43,760 bases of DNA from Gammaproteobacteria bacterium (GCA_013373515.1 JABXHR010000090.1:1-43760); one strand, 5' to 3'; counted from the stretch's first letter, positions 25,392-33,586 are shown. Notes: generated from the sequence alone by a model not told the origin. Made by a program: numbers and translations.

Positions 25392-25922
25392 ATGAAGCAT
25401 ATTTTAATACTGGTTGGTTTACTGGCCGGTGTTTCGTTATCGGCGCAGGATGGCGTGCTCAATCCCGAAGAGCTTTCAGTCAACCGTGTGATGGACAATG
25501 TCGAACACGGACGCCTAGATATGATGACCTGTGCGTCTGGTTATTTTATTACCAAGGCCGGTCAGCATGTGAAAGCGCGTGCGTTATTCGAGGCTTGCGC
25601 GGAAGCAGGTTACACCGGTGCGATGACTTGGATGGCACAGCTTGACGCCAATGGTTATGGCGATGTTTACAGCCCAGAATCCATGGCGAAGTGGGATCTG
25701 ATGGCAGCGCAAGGTAGCGACCCCAATGGCCTGTTCAATTATGGGCTGGATCTACTGCGTGGTCACGGTGTGCTGCAGGATGAAGAGCGCGGTATGGCGT
25801 TTATTGATCGTGCAGCAGAGCTCGGGCTAGCCATTGCGAAGACATTGCAACAGGCGGAGTATGATCTGGATGTGGTGACGCCCGATGCCGACAACTGGAA
25901 ATATCAGCCTTTATTGAATTAG
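25392..25922 (+). CDS. Exported Sel1-like repeat protein
   Basis: The 176-residue protein has a signal peptide (MKHILILVGLLAGVSLSA, cleavage likely before QDG). Sel1-like helical repeats follow: KARALFEACAEAGYTGAMTWMAQL, SPESMAKWDLMAAQGSDPNGLFNYGLDL and DEERGMAFIDRAAELGLAIAK. The family usually mediates protein-protein contacts in the periplasm. ATG 25392 is chosen because GGAGGGGG lies just upstream; a frame beginning 21 bases earlier lacks a ribosome site. It is divergent from the small barrel gene and no partner can be inferred. Confidence 0.75.
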   Translation: MKHILILVGLLAGVSLSAQDGVLNPEELSVNRVMDNVEHGRLDMMTCASGYFITKAGQHVKARALFEACAEAGYTGAMTWMAQLDANGYGDVYSPESMAKWDLMAAQGSDPNGLFNYGLDLLRGHGVLQDEERGMAFIDRAAELGLAIAKTLQQAEYDLDVVTPDADNWKYQPLLN

Positions 25923-26037
25923 CCCTGTGTGCCTTGAAGGCGCTGATTTGATGATTTATGCGCTGTCAGGGTTGGTATACACAGCGTGTCATTTGTGCGC
26001 TAGAACATAGGTTGTCACGTTGCCGAGTGAGCTGGCG

Positions 26038-27477
26038 TCAATCAAAAACGCCTTGGCAAAACCACTGTCCTTTTTCGCAATATATCCAGCGTTTAGTGCC
26101 GTTGCTGTCTTGGTCGATGGTGTAAATTCGGCGTTGATCATTTAACCACCAACCGCTTTCTAGGTATTCAGTGTGGTGACTGCCCTGAGGAGCGCAGATC
26201 GGCTTGGCATTTGGATAGAAGCCAACGGGGCGTTGTAGGCCCAATGGCATCACATAAGCCGGCGGTTTTGCTGACGTTTCCAGCTGCTGTTCAGGGCGAT
26301 GATCATCGTATAAGCACAGTGTACAGACTGACTCTGTGCCAAGCCGGTTGCGTATTAGGTCGATTAAACCGTTTTTTTCAGTGCGTTGCTGATTGCGGTT
26401 AAGCAATAAATCTTGGGTTTTAGCTTCGTAGGCTTGCAGTTGCCCGGCATCAAGCGACACGCCGTCGACAGGGCTTTCTAAGGTGACTGTCTCCAAGCGT
26501 TGTTGCCATAAACTTTGTAATTGTGCGGCATTCTGTGTGGCTTCAGAGAGTGATAGCTGGATACGCGTGATTGGATGGCAATTGCGGCGTCCTTCATGGT
26601 GCAGTGCAAGTTCACAGCTAATGCAGGCTTGTTGGCGTAGGCGTAGAAATGCACATAAGTCATTGATTAAACGAGCCAGTACAAAACGCAGCGATTGCGT
26701 GTTGTCGACGCTTTGTTGCAGTGAAATTTTGCTGGAAAACGTTTCTTCGAATCCCAGTGCAGTAGGCAAGGTTTGGGTCTCGCCTAAATACAGTTGTTTG
26801 AACTCGAGCAGGCGCTTATCAAAACGTCTGCTGAGCGAGCGTTGATCTAAGGCAAACCATTGGCCGACTTGATGAACGCCCATGGCCTCAAGACTGTCTG
26901 CCAGTGAAAGAGGCAGCACTTCGGTGACCAAACGTTGTTCTAGCCATTGTTTGTATTCCTTTGCATCCATTTGCCAGGCTGTATTTGCATAACGTGCGAT
27001 CAGCGTGCTGGCATGGGGGTGGGGGCCAAGTCCGAGCCTAAAGCACAATCCCAACGAGCTGAGTAACTCGCGAAGTTTATCCAGTAGAGGGTCAAAACCG
27101 CCGAACAGTGATTCGCTGGCACCAATTTCGACCAATAAGGTTTCTGAGTCGTAGCAAATGACTTCTGAGGACATGGATTGCAGCTGGATGGCAATTGAAT
27201 GTTGGAATTCTTGCTCGATCTCTGGGCGCTGCTCGATAAAGCGTGCACTGGGTGCAATGGCCTTGGCGCGATCTAATGTCTGGCCCAATTCAATTCCCAC
27301 CTGCAGCGCGGTCTTATTGGCGCTGATGACGGCGCTTGGTTTCTGACGCCTGACGATCACCACTTCAATCTCATGCATTTCGCTTTGCGTTATACAGAGC
27401 TGATCAAGCTGAAGTTGCGGGGTGAATATTCCCAACCAGCACTTACGGCGTGCTGACTTGCTGTGGTGTGTGCTCAT
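26038..27477 (-). CDS. imuB: ImuB, catalytically inactive Y-family polymerase-like mutagenesis protein
   Basis: The 479-residue DinB-like protein starts with CWLGIFTPQLQLDQL, the ImuB version of the Y-family first strand, where the metal-binding aspartate of true polymerases is replaced. The second catalytic motif (SIDE) is also missing; YDSETLLVEIGASESLFGGF stands in its place. A helix-hairpin-helix segment (SLADSLEAMGVHQVGQWF) and a little-finger-like region follow, then an ImuB-specific C-terminus rich in tryptophan. ImuB is a hub that brings ImuA and DnaE2 to the sliding clamp in damage-induced mutagenesis. It overlaps imuA by four bases. No dnaE2 follows. Confidence 0.88.
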   Translation of the reverse strand: MSTHHSKSARRKCWLGIFTPQLQLDQLCITQSEMHEIEVVIVRRQKPSAVISANKTALQVGIELGQTLDRAKAIAPSARFIEQRPEIEQEFQHSIAIQLQSMSSEVICYDSETLLVEIGASESLFGGFDPLLDKLRELLSSLGLCFRLGLGPHPHASTLIARYANTAWQMDAKEYKQWLEQRLVTEVLPLSLADSLEAMGVHQVGQWFALDQRSLSRRFDKRLLEFKQLYLGETQTLPTALGFEETFSSKISLQQSVDNTQSLRFVLARLINDLCAFLRLRQQACISCELALHHEGRRNCHPITRIQLSLSEATQNAAQLQSLWQQRLETVTLESPVDGVSLDAGQLQAYEAKTQDLLLNRNQQRTEKNGLIDLIRNRLGTESVCTLCLYDDHRPEQQLETSAKPPAYVMPLGLQRPVGFYPNAKPICAPQGSHHTEYLESGWWLNDQRRIYTIDQDSNGTKRWIYCEKGQWFCQGVFD

Positions 27478-28082
27478 GGTCGAGCGAGGCGGATGTGTTT
27501 TGAGCCGACCAATGCTTTGGCTTTGATCAGTTCAAGGTGTAATTCGGTGTTAGAGGCGTCTATGCACAAGCGCAAATTGGCGTGCGAGCTTTGATGGCGG
27601 TGGGCAGCTGGGCGAAAGCAAATCGTGGTGCACTGGCCTTGTTCAGAGGCCAATTGGGCGCGCCTTTGGGTTTTGGGCGTCGCTTGTGGGTTCCAGCAGA
27701 GCACCATCGATGCTGAGCCTTGTTTGGCAGATTGTTCAATGCTCCATTGCAAGTCTTTGTCTGTGCTTGGGAGAATTAGAAGGAGGTTATCGAGCTTGAC
27801 GCCCGCATAGACCAGTGCTGGCGCATATGGCGTGTAAGGCGGGTTGATCAAGGCCACAAGGGAATGTTGCGAAACAGAGGCAACCATGGGCAGGCATAAG
27901 CTCAATCCACCAACACCATAAACGCCCATAATCTCGCTAAGTGCGTGTGCCGGAAAGCCGCCACCGGGGATGGCTTGGTCTAAGGCGGGATGACCGCTTG
28001 GAATAGAGGGGTGTTCTGTGGGGTGATGCTGGCCGCGCCAAATATGGCGCGAGCCCTGCAACAGTGGTGTGAGCGCATCCAT
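27474..28082 (-). CDS. imuA: ImuA, translesion synthesis-associated RecA-like protein
   Basis: The 202-residue protein resembles the RecA-like core of ImuA. HPALDQAIPGGGFPAHALSEIMG matches the opening of RecA/SulA-type proteins, and a degenerate nucleotide-binding loop, GVYGVGGLSLCLP, replaces the usual Walker A. LLLILPSTDKDLQWSIEQSA and the C-terminal SNTELHLELIKA follow. The longest frame extends 82 codons into lexA in another frame; ATG 28082, 10 bases after the lexA stop, is the sensible start. With lexA upstream and imuB overlapping downstream it forms an SOS mutagenesis operon. Confidence 0.85.
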   Translation of the reverse strand: MDALTPLLQGSRHIWRGQHHPTEHPSIPSGHPALDQAIPGGGFPAHALSEIMGVYGVGGLSLCLPMVASVSQHSLVALINPPYTPYAPALVYAGVKLDNLLLILPSTDKDLQWSIEQSAKQGSASMVLCWNPQATPKTQRRAQLASEQGQCTTICFRPAAHRHQSSHANLRLCIDASNTELHLELIKAKALVGSKHIRLARP

Positions 28083-28092
28083 GATGAATGGC

Positions 28093-28743
28093 TCAATGAC
28101 GCAGCACTCCGACATACAACCCTTCGATATTGAACGACTCATCGCGAAGGTCAACTTTGATGATGTTGTAGTCGTCGTTTTCGGGATGTAGGTGGATGCG
28201 AGTGCTATCAACGCGTTCAAAGCGCTTGACGGTGACTTCTTCGCCGATGCGCGCCACCACAATTTGGCCATTGCGCACTTCTTGTGTGCTGTGTACGGCC
28301 AATAGATCTCCGTCCAAAATGCCCACATTAATCATACTGTCACCCTTGACGCGCAAAAGGTAATTGGCCGGTGGGTGAAAGAAACTGGGGGGAATTTGGC
28401 AGGTATCTTCGATGTGCTGCTCTGCCAAAACCGGCGATCCTGCGGCGACACGACCAATGATGGGTAGACCGTCGATTTCGGGGTCATTTGCGGCGCTAAG
28501 CTGAGCACACTCGGGGACGTGCTCGGCAGCCTCTGGCAGGAGTTGTATGCCGCGTGAGGAATTGGCTCGCAATTCGATTAGCCCTTTTTTGGCCAGTGCT
28601 CGCAGGTGCTCTTCGGCAGCATTGGCCGATTTGAAGCCAAAATGTTCGGCAATTTCGGCCCGAGTAGGGGGCATATTGCGATCTCGCATGTAGCGGCAGA
28701 TGAGCTGCATGATTTCACGTTGTCTAGGTGTTAGGCCACGCAT
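28093..28743 (-). CDS. lexA: LexA repressor
   Basis: The 216-residue SOS repressor begins with a winged helix ([23 protein letters not shown]). The self-cleavage site is Ala101-Gly102 in RVAAGSPV, and the catalytic dyad is Ser136 (KGDSM) and Lys173 (VTVKRF). Cleavage is triggered by RecA filaments after DNA damage. ATG 28743 has AGAGG seven bases upstream and is chosen over TTG 28749. A near-consensus LexA box lies upstream, indicating autoregulation, and imuA-imuB follow on the same strand. Confidence 0.96.
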   Translation of the reverse strand: MRGLTPRQREIMQLICRYMRDRNMPPTRAEIAEHFGFKSANAAEEHLRALAKKGLIELRANSSRGIQLLPEAAEHVPECAQLSAANDPEIDGLPIIGRVAAGSPVLAEQHIEDTCQIPPSFFHPPANYLLRVKGDSMINVGILDGDLLAVHSTQEVRNGQIVVARIGEEVTVKRFERVDSTRIHLHPENDDYNIIKVDLRDESFNIEGLYVGVLRH

Positions 28744-28785
28744 GGGCAACCTCTGAGAATTCTGTTGCCATAACCTTACAATAAA

Positions 28786-28801
28786 CTGTTTATTTGTCCA
28801 G
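28786..28801 (-). promoter_or_regulatory. LexA (SOS) box upstream of lexA-imuA-imuB
   Basis: Read towards lexA the site is CTGGACAAATAAACAG, which is CTG-N10-CAG and differs from CTGT-N8-ACAG at one of the eight fixed positions. It is 43 bases before the lexA ATG and overlaps TGGACA, a candidate -35. It should put the three-gene operon under SOS control. Confidence 0.75.
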
Positions 28802-28835
28802 TGCTTTTTGGGGTGCTAGTCCAAAATTGCACAGA

Positions 28836-29930
28836 TCAACTGATTTTTCTTACAGCCATTGCCACGCCTAAGCCGCCGCCGCTGGCAATAGCGCAAAGGC
28901 CCAATTGATTGAAGTTGAGCCGATGAAACTGGGAGGCCACCAAGATCGCGCCGGATGCGCCAATTGGATGTCCGCGCGCCAGTGCACCGCCTTGGCGGTT
29001 GGTTTTGTCATTCGGAAGTTGCAGCTGTTGTCGATTGAACATGGCTTGAGCGGCGAAGGCTTCCATGAGCTCGATGTCATCGTATTGTGATGGCAAAAGT
29101 CCGAGCTGGTGAACCGCTTGGTTAAGCGCGGCTGGCGGGCATTCTGCGTCACCTTGTGCACTTGAAAAGGCTTCGATTTGCAGCACATTTGGCGGCAGGT
29201 TCGGCGGTAGTTGTGAGCGACGGGTCATTAACACCAATGCTGCAGCATCTGCGCTCAGGGCGGTGGTGCTGCTATCGACACGATAGCCTTGATGCTCTGC
29301 CAAGCTTGGCGTTCTGGCACATAAGCGGCGTTGTAGTTCGCGAGTGGCAGGGTCTTGATCGATACCGTTGATCGCGGTGATGTCGTGGCGTTGGTTTGCG
29401 GCATGCTGCGAACGTCGATGGCTTTCGATGGCGTAATCCCACTGCGCTTCGTTGGTATAGCCGCATTCGGCTGCCAGTTCGGCGGCAGTCTGCGGCATAT
29501 CAGGGTCTCGCCCGGGGCTAAATCGTGGTCGGTCATAGAAAGTGGGGGGGGAGGTTGGGTAGGCGCGAAGTGGACGTGTACTGGCGCTTTCTACACCGCC
29601 TGCCACCACCCAGTTGGCTTGGCCACTTTGAATCATGGCTGCGCCAAGGCCGATGGCACTGAGTCCACTGGCGCACTGCATATCGACGGTTTGTGCGGGG
29701 CAGTGTATGCCCGCCATCAGCGCCATCAGTCTTGCAGGGTTGCCGCCGCCATAGAGTGCATTGCCGATCACAAGATGATCGATTTTGGGTGTTGGCTTGT
29801 CAGCCAGCAGCGCACGGAGAATCTCGGCGCCAAGGCTAGGCGCATCGAGTGATTTAAAAGCACCGTGAACCGGCACAACGGCACTTCTTGTGGCCGCCAC
29901 AATGACGCAGGGGTCTTCAGAGGGCGCCAT
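28836..29930 (-). CDS. Thiolase-family acyltransferase, YhfS-like
   Basis: The 364-residue protein is somewhat shorter than typical thiolases (~390). The nucleophilic cysteine is in DMQCASGLSAIG at ~86, the general-base histidine is in GGALARGHPIGASGA, and a second cysteine is in the C-terminal CAIASGGGLGVA. All catalytic positions are present. Thiolases join or split acyl-CoAs. It is the last gene of the operon bioM-bioN-bioY-ligase-thiolase, overlapping the ligase gene by 14 bases. GGAAAG lies before ATG 29930; the longer frame from 30059 only runs inside the ligase gene. By context it may act in making a biotin precursor (inference). Confidence 0.85.
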   Translation of the reverse strand: MAPSEDPCVIVAATRSAVVPVHGAFKSLDAPSLGAEILRALLADKPTPKIDHLVIGNALYGGGNPARLMALMAGIHCPAQTVDMQCASGLSAIGLGAAMIQSGQANWVVAGGVESASTRPLRAYPTSPPTFYDRPRFSPGRDPDMPQTAAELAAECGYTNEAQWDYAIESHRRSQHAANQRHDITAINGIDQDPATRELQRRLCARTPSLAEHQGYRVDSSTTALSADAAALVLMTRRSQLPPNLPPNVLQIEAFSSAQGDAECPPAALNQAVHQLGLLPSQYDDIELMEAFAAQAMFNRQQLQLPNDKTNRQGGALARGHPIGASGAILVASQFHRLNFNQLGLCAIASGGGLGVAMAVRKIS

Positions 29931-31170
29931 AGTTGATCTTTCCACTGGCAAGCTTGGGAAGAGCGTCGGCGATGTGTATGTGTACGCTGCGATAAGCCTC
30001 GCCAAGCTCTGTAACGAGGTGTTGTTTGAGTGCTGCGACTGAGGCGCTACTGACAGCATGGGCCGTCACCCGCTGGCCTCTCAGTGGGTCGTCGTAATGT
30101 TTGACGGCCACTTGAATGACCGCGGCGTGTTTTTGCAGCGCTGCTTCGATTTGCGCGGGGTAGAGGAGTTTGCCCGCGACCTTGATGGCATCGATTCTGT
30201 GAAAAATGTCCAGTTCACCGTTTTCGCGCAGCTTGCCTTGATCACCGACATAAATAAAACCATCTGTATCTTCTAATAGTTCCGCGTTGAGATAGCCAAG
30301 GCAACGTTGCGAGCTGCGTACCCAAATCTCATGGTCGTCACGAATTCGAATGTCGACGCCATCGAGCGGCAGGCCAACAGAGGATGGTTTGGTGCGGGTG
30401 AGATCATAGATGGATACAAAACTGAGCTCTGAAGCACCGTAAAAGCCCAAAAATTGAGTATTGGGCAGGACGTTTTGCCAAGTGTTTATTTGCGCGGTAC
30501 TGATGGCGCTGCCGCCCAGCAGAATGACTTTGGGCGGCTGTTTGCTAAGCGCTTGATAGCACAGTTCTAGGTGGGTTGGTGTGCCGACCCAGACATCCGC
30601 TGCAAGCGAATCAAAGTGCACCGATTTACCCCGATGCAGCGCCCATAACGCAAAAAATACCCCCATTGAATGTGCCGCGCCTGTGGCCACGGCAATGCTT
30701 GGGTACGTTCCCACGAAACGATCTAGGTGTTGATAGCTTTGTAGCCAAGAGGCTTCGTCACGAAAAAAACACTTTGGCGTACCAGAGGAACCCGAGGTGA
30801 AACTGGCATAAAACGCAGTGTGCAAAGCGGGGTTTTGAATGGACGGTTGGCCGACTTCGGTGGCCGAGAGCGTTTTGGCGAGTTGTTCTGCGGCGGCTTG
30901 CTGATCTAGCCCAAGTAGATAACAAAAGCCATCGCGGCTGGCTTGGATTAGGCGGGCAAGGTGCTCAAGCCACTGGCTCGTTTGGCTGTATACCAAGCTT
31001 GGGCCGTCACGATGTTGCGGCAAACTTGCCACCTGATCGGCCAGTGCTTGATAGGTGACGATCTGATGATCGCTCTGGATCGCCGCTGTGCTGGGCGCGT
31101 GTTTGGCCCAGTGTTGTAAGCGCGCGTGGTGAGCGCCCTGCATCGGTTTTAGGCTCGGCCGGTTAGGCAC
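29917..31170 (-). CDS. AMP-dependent acyl-CoA synthetase-like protein, YhfT-like
   Basis: The 417-residue ANL-superfamily enzyme is short for the family (usually ~500). The AMP-binding P-loop TSGSSGTPK lies near residue 125, GFYGASELSF (A5 motif) near 242, a variant A7 motif YVGDQGKL near 305 and HRIDAIKVAGKLLYPAQIE after it. The C-terminal catalytic lysine is in PKLASGKI. It should adenylate a carboxylic acid and pass it to CoA or another thiol; the substrate is unknown. GTG 31170 is the longest start and ATG 31143 an alternative; neither has a Shine-Dalgarno. The start lies within a 14-base tandem repeat and six bases after the bioY stop. Confidence 0.82.
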   Translation of the reverse strand: MPNRPSLKPMQGAHHARLQHWAKHAPSTAAIQSDHQIVTYQALADQVASLPQHRDGPSLVYSQTSQWLEHLARLIQASRDGFCYLLGLDQQAAAEQLAKTLSATEVGQPSIQNPALHTAFYASFTSGSSGTPKCFFRDEASWLQSYQHLDRFVGTYPSIAVATGAAHSMGVFFALWALHRGKSVHFDSLAADVWVGTPTHLELCYQALSKQPPKVILLGGSAISTAQINTWQNVLPNTQFLGFYGASELSFVSIYDLTRTKPSSVGLPLDGVDIRIRDDHEIWVRSSQRCLGYLNAELLEDTDGFIYVGDQGKLRENGELDIFHRIDAIKVAGKLLYPAQIEAALQKHAAVIQVAVKHYDDPLRGQRVTAHAVSSASVAALKQHLVTELGEAYRSVHIHIADALPKLASGKINYGAL

Positions 31171-31190
31171 GGCCGGTTAGGCTCGGCTGG
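31149..31190. repeat. Three tandem 14-base repeats at the bioY-ligase junction
   Basis: TTAGGCTCGGCCGG (31149-31162), TTAGGCACGGCCGG (31163-31176) and TTAGGCTCGGCTGG (31177-31190) follow each other without gaps, each differing from the first at no more than one base. They cover the bioY stop codon (31177-31179), the GTG start of the ligase gene and its first codons. The unit is not a multiple of three. Confidence 0.85.
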
Positions 31191-31728
31191 CAACAGCGCT
31201 AGGCAGGCCACGCATGGCCGCGGCCGTAATCATCACGCTGGCCGCCACTTTTAACAAATCACCCGGAATAAATGCGCCCATCACGGTGACCGCTTTGACG
31301 ATGTTTGCCCCAGTCACCAGCATAAAACCGCCAATGCCACAGATATAAAGTCCCACAATACCGCCGAGTGTTGTTGCAAGCGCAGTGGCGACGTAAATAT
31401 TGAAAGACTTAAACCACTGCATCAACAATCCAGTAAGGCCCGCTGCGATGGGAAAACCGACAACAAACCCCGCTGTGGGCGAGCTAAATACGGCCAGTCC
31501 ACCACGGCCGCCTGCCAGTAAAGGCATGCCAATGGCCACCACAAAAATAAACAGCATCGCCGCTAAAAATCCATTGCGTGCACCGAGAAATACACCTGCC
31601 AACATAATACCGAGGCTTTGTGCGGTAATGGGCACGCCGGTGGGTAGCATCATAGAAGGCATAAAGCCAAGGGCGGCGATCAGTGCGGCAAACAGGGCGA
31701 TTGAGGCGATGTCTTTAGAAGGTGTCAT
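31177..31728 (-). CDS. bioY: Biotin transporter substrate-binding (S) component
   Basis: The 183-residue integral membrane protein has about six hydrophobic helices. It shows the BioY patterns ALIAALGFMPSMMLPTGVPITAQSLGIMLAG (residues ~14-44), GMPLLAGGRGGLAVFSSPTAGFVVGFPIAA (~67) and the late segment GAFIPGDLLKVAASV (~148). BioY captures biotin for the ECF transporter. Here it is encoded directly after its energising components BioM and BioN, so this is a full three-part BioMNY system and not a solitary BioY. It starts at ATG, 29 bases after the bioN stop. Confidence 0.93.
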   Translation of the reverse strand: MTPSKDIASIALFAALIAALGFMPSMMLPTGVPITAQSLGIMLAGVFLGARNGFLAAMLFIFVVAIGMPLLAGGRGGLAVFSSPTAGFVVGFPIAAGLTGLLMQWFKSFNIYVATALATTLGGIVGLYICGIGGFMLVTGANIVKAVTVMGAFIPGDLLKVAASVMITAAAMRGLPSAVASRA

Positions 31729-31757
31729 TGGGCTAAGTCTGAAGGTTTGTCGAGATT

Positions 31758-32390
31758 TTAAGGCTTTTCGCGGTGTGTTGCGAGATGTAAGCGATTGCTC
31801 AATGCATCGCCGACCTGTCTAGCCAGTAAGAGTGTTTGGATAATCAACGGGGTCATCAGGTGCCAGTGCCAGCGGCTATTTTGACCATTGAAGTGGCGGG
31901 TATGGTATGCGGCGGTCAGCTGCTCATTTTTGCGAAGAATATCGGGGATAAATCGCAACATTAAGCTGATACCGAGCGACAGTGTGCGGCTAGAGGGCAA
32001 AAACGGTACCCAATCCAGTGGCTTGAGCACCGTTTGGAAAACGTCTAACAGCTCATCGAGCGGCGTGCTCATGTTCAATAGGTTGGCCATCAAAATCAAT
32101 GCAATGATTCGCAGCGATAGCGTCAACGCCACCAGCCAGCCTTGGTCAATCAACACCCAAACCACAAATAGCGCCAAAAATGGCCCCAGCGAGAGAAATT
32201 TGCGCATTTGCGCTCTGCCGTGCTCGCCGTAGTACACATGGCCATAGATGGCCAAGACGGCCATTATCGCGTTGAGCGCGATATGATTGAGCACAATCAC
32301 AACAAGGCTCAATCCCAGCAAAGCTGCGAGCTTGACCCCTGGGCTAAGGCGATTGAGTGGATGGTCTGCAGGGCGATAGAGACTAATCAC
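31758..32390 (-). CDS. bioN: Biotin ECF transporter transmembrane (T) component
   Basis: The 210-residue protein has four or five hydrophobic helices (for example LAALLGLSLVVIVLNHIALNAIMAVLAIYG and FLALFVVWVLIDQGWLVAL). A cytoplasmic coupling region follows, SRTLSLGISLMLRFIPDILRKNEQLTAAYHTR, where EcfT proteins contact the ATPase. The GTG start overlaps the bioM stop by eight bases. It links BioY to the BioM ATPase dimer. Confidence 0.88.
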   Translation of the reverse strand: MISLYRPADHPLNRLSPGVKLAALLGLSLVVIVLNHIALNAIMAVLAIYGHVYYGEHGRAQMRKFLSLGPFLALFVVWVLIDQGWLVALTLSLRIIALILMANLLNMSTPLDELLDVFQTVLKPLDWVPFLPSSRTLSLGISLMLRFIPDILRKNEQLTAAYHTRHFNGQNSRWHWHLMTPLIIQTLLLARQVGDALSNRLHLATHREKP

Positions 32391-33060
32391 GATCTAGTTG
32401 CGCCCTGCAAAATGTCTCGTACTGCGACAAGACATCATCGGCTGGCCCGTGGGCCTTGAGCGTGCCTTCGTCAAGCCAAAGCACCTGATCGCAGTAGCGT
32501 AGCTCGCTTGGCTGATGACCGATGTGAATGCTCGGTACCGCAAGCGCTACAATTCGCTGTTGCATCCGCTGTTGCTGCACCCAGTCAAGGGCAGAAAAGG
32601 GCTCGTCGAACACGATGAGTTCAGGGGTCATAATTAAAATGGCGAGTAGACACACCAATTGCTTTTGACCTTCGGACAACTCGGCAACAGGCGCGTCGGC
32701 AATTGAACTTAATTGGTGTTGCTCTAGCAGTTGCATCGCTTGAGCATCGGCGAGTGTTTTGTCGAGACCACTTTGCACCAGCCCAAAGCGAATATCTTCG
32801 CGCACGGTGGGCATCAACAGCTGATGATCTGGATTTTGAAAGACATAGCCGACGGCGCAGTCGGTGCTGGGCTTGTGATCGAGCGTAATACCCCCTTCGG
32901 TTGGGGTTTCCAGTCCAGCAATGAGCCGCAGCAATGAGCTTTTGCCACTGCCGTTGAGGCCAATGACACCTAGACGCTGAAATGTGATCGCCCCACACAA
33001 GTCACGCAAGGCCGGGCGGGCATGTCGAATCAGCGTGAGGTGGTCTAGGTGAAGATGCAA
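32383..33060 (-). CDS. bioM: Biotin ECF transporter ATPase (A) component
   Basis: The 225-residue ABC ATPase has Walker A GLNGSGKSS (residues ~34-42), a Q-loop in GYVFQNPDHQLLMPTV, the ABC signature LSEGQKQ near residue 126 and Walker B LIVFDEPFSALDW. The histidine switch is in IHIGHQPSEL. The Q-loop FQNPDHQ is the form typical of ECF and cobalt/nickel ATPases. The start is TTG with no clear ribosome site and no in-frame ATG nearby, so the N-terminus is tentative. It is the first gene of the biotin operon. Confidence 0.9.
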   Translation of the reverse strand: MHLHLDHLTLIRHARPALRDLCGAITFQRLGVIGLNGSGKSSLLRLIAGLETPTEGGITLDHKPSTDCAVGYVFQNPDHQLLMPTVREDIRFGLVQSGLDKTLADAQAMQLLEQHQLSSIADAPVAELSEGQKQLVCLLAILIMTPELIVFDEPFSALDWVQQQRMQQRIVALAVPSIHIGHQPSELRYCDQVLWLDEGTLKAHGPADDVLSQYETFCRAQLDRD

Positions 33061-33086
33061 GTGAATCGAGGTGTAATTAAAACGCC

Positions 33087-33092
33087 ATTATA
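33087..33092 (-). promoter_or_regulatory. Candidate -10 of the biotin operon promoter
   Basis: Read towards bioM this is TATAAT, 27 bases before the TTG start. TTGTGT at 33114-33119 would be its best -35, but the spacing (21) is too long. No BirA palindrome (TTGTAAACC-type arms) or BioR-like site was recognised in the 33061-33139 spacer, which also serves the divergent TerB-like gene. Confidence 0.35.
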
Positions 33093-33139
33093 TCCCTGCT
33101 ATGCTTGCACAGAACACAAAACACCCCCAAATCTGAGCG

Positions 33140-33583
33140 ATGATTGAAAAACTAATGAAATGGCTCGGTGCAGACGCCGGCCAAGCAAAGCCCAGTATTG
33201 ATACCAAGCGCGCAGCCACAGCATTGCTGTTGGAAATTATGGCTGCCGATCAAAGTTGGGACGATCGTGAGCGACAAAAGATATTCGAGTTGCTACAAGA
33301 CGAGCTCGGCGTATCGGCAGAAGACTGCCAAACCTGCCTAATAATGGCGGAGCAAGATCATGCTGATTCAAATGATTTATACCGCTACACGCGAGTCATC
33401 AACGATCACTATGGTGAAGACGAAAAGTTCAAATTGGTCATCTTGTTGTGGAAAGTGGCCTATGCCGATGGAGATTTAGATCGCTTCGAGGAACATCTCA
33501 TCCGTAAAATCGCCGATCTAATCTATGTGCCGCACAAAGATTTTATCGCCGCCAAGCTCCATGCGCAGCGCGATCTTTCTTAA
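33140..33583 (+). CDS. TerB-like tellurite-resistance-domain protein
   Basis: The 147-residue soluble helical protein matches the TerB/DUF533-type fold. There are two related helical halves with acidic turns: LLLEIMAADQSWDDRERQKI (~28-47) and LLWKVAYADGDLDRFEEHLI (~100-120). The AADxxWDDRE and YADGDLDRFE pattern, with metal-coordinating acidic residues, is the family hallmark. Solitary TerB-like proteins are common and rarely have a proven link to tellurite; function is unknown. Only three bases separate it from the next gene, so the two are probably co-transcribed. Confidence 0.8.
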   Translation: MIEKLMKWLGADAGQAKPSIDTKRAATALLLEIMAADQSWDDRERQKIFELLQDELGVSAEDCQTCLIMAEQDHADSNDLYRYTRVINDHYGEDEKFKLVILLWKVAYADGDLDRFEEHLIRKIADLIYVPHKDFIAAKLHAQRDLS

Positions 33584-33586
33584 TCT

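Noticed and set aside
26038-27477. Active Y-family polymerase (DinB/UmuC)
   Set aside because: The catalytic aspartate and the SIDE motif are missing, and the gene follows imuA and lexA, so it is ImuB.
33061-33139. BirA or BioR operator before bioM
   Set aside because: No TTGTAAACC-type inverted arms and no TTATMKATAA-like palindrome were found; regulation of the biotin operon stays unknown.
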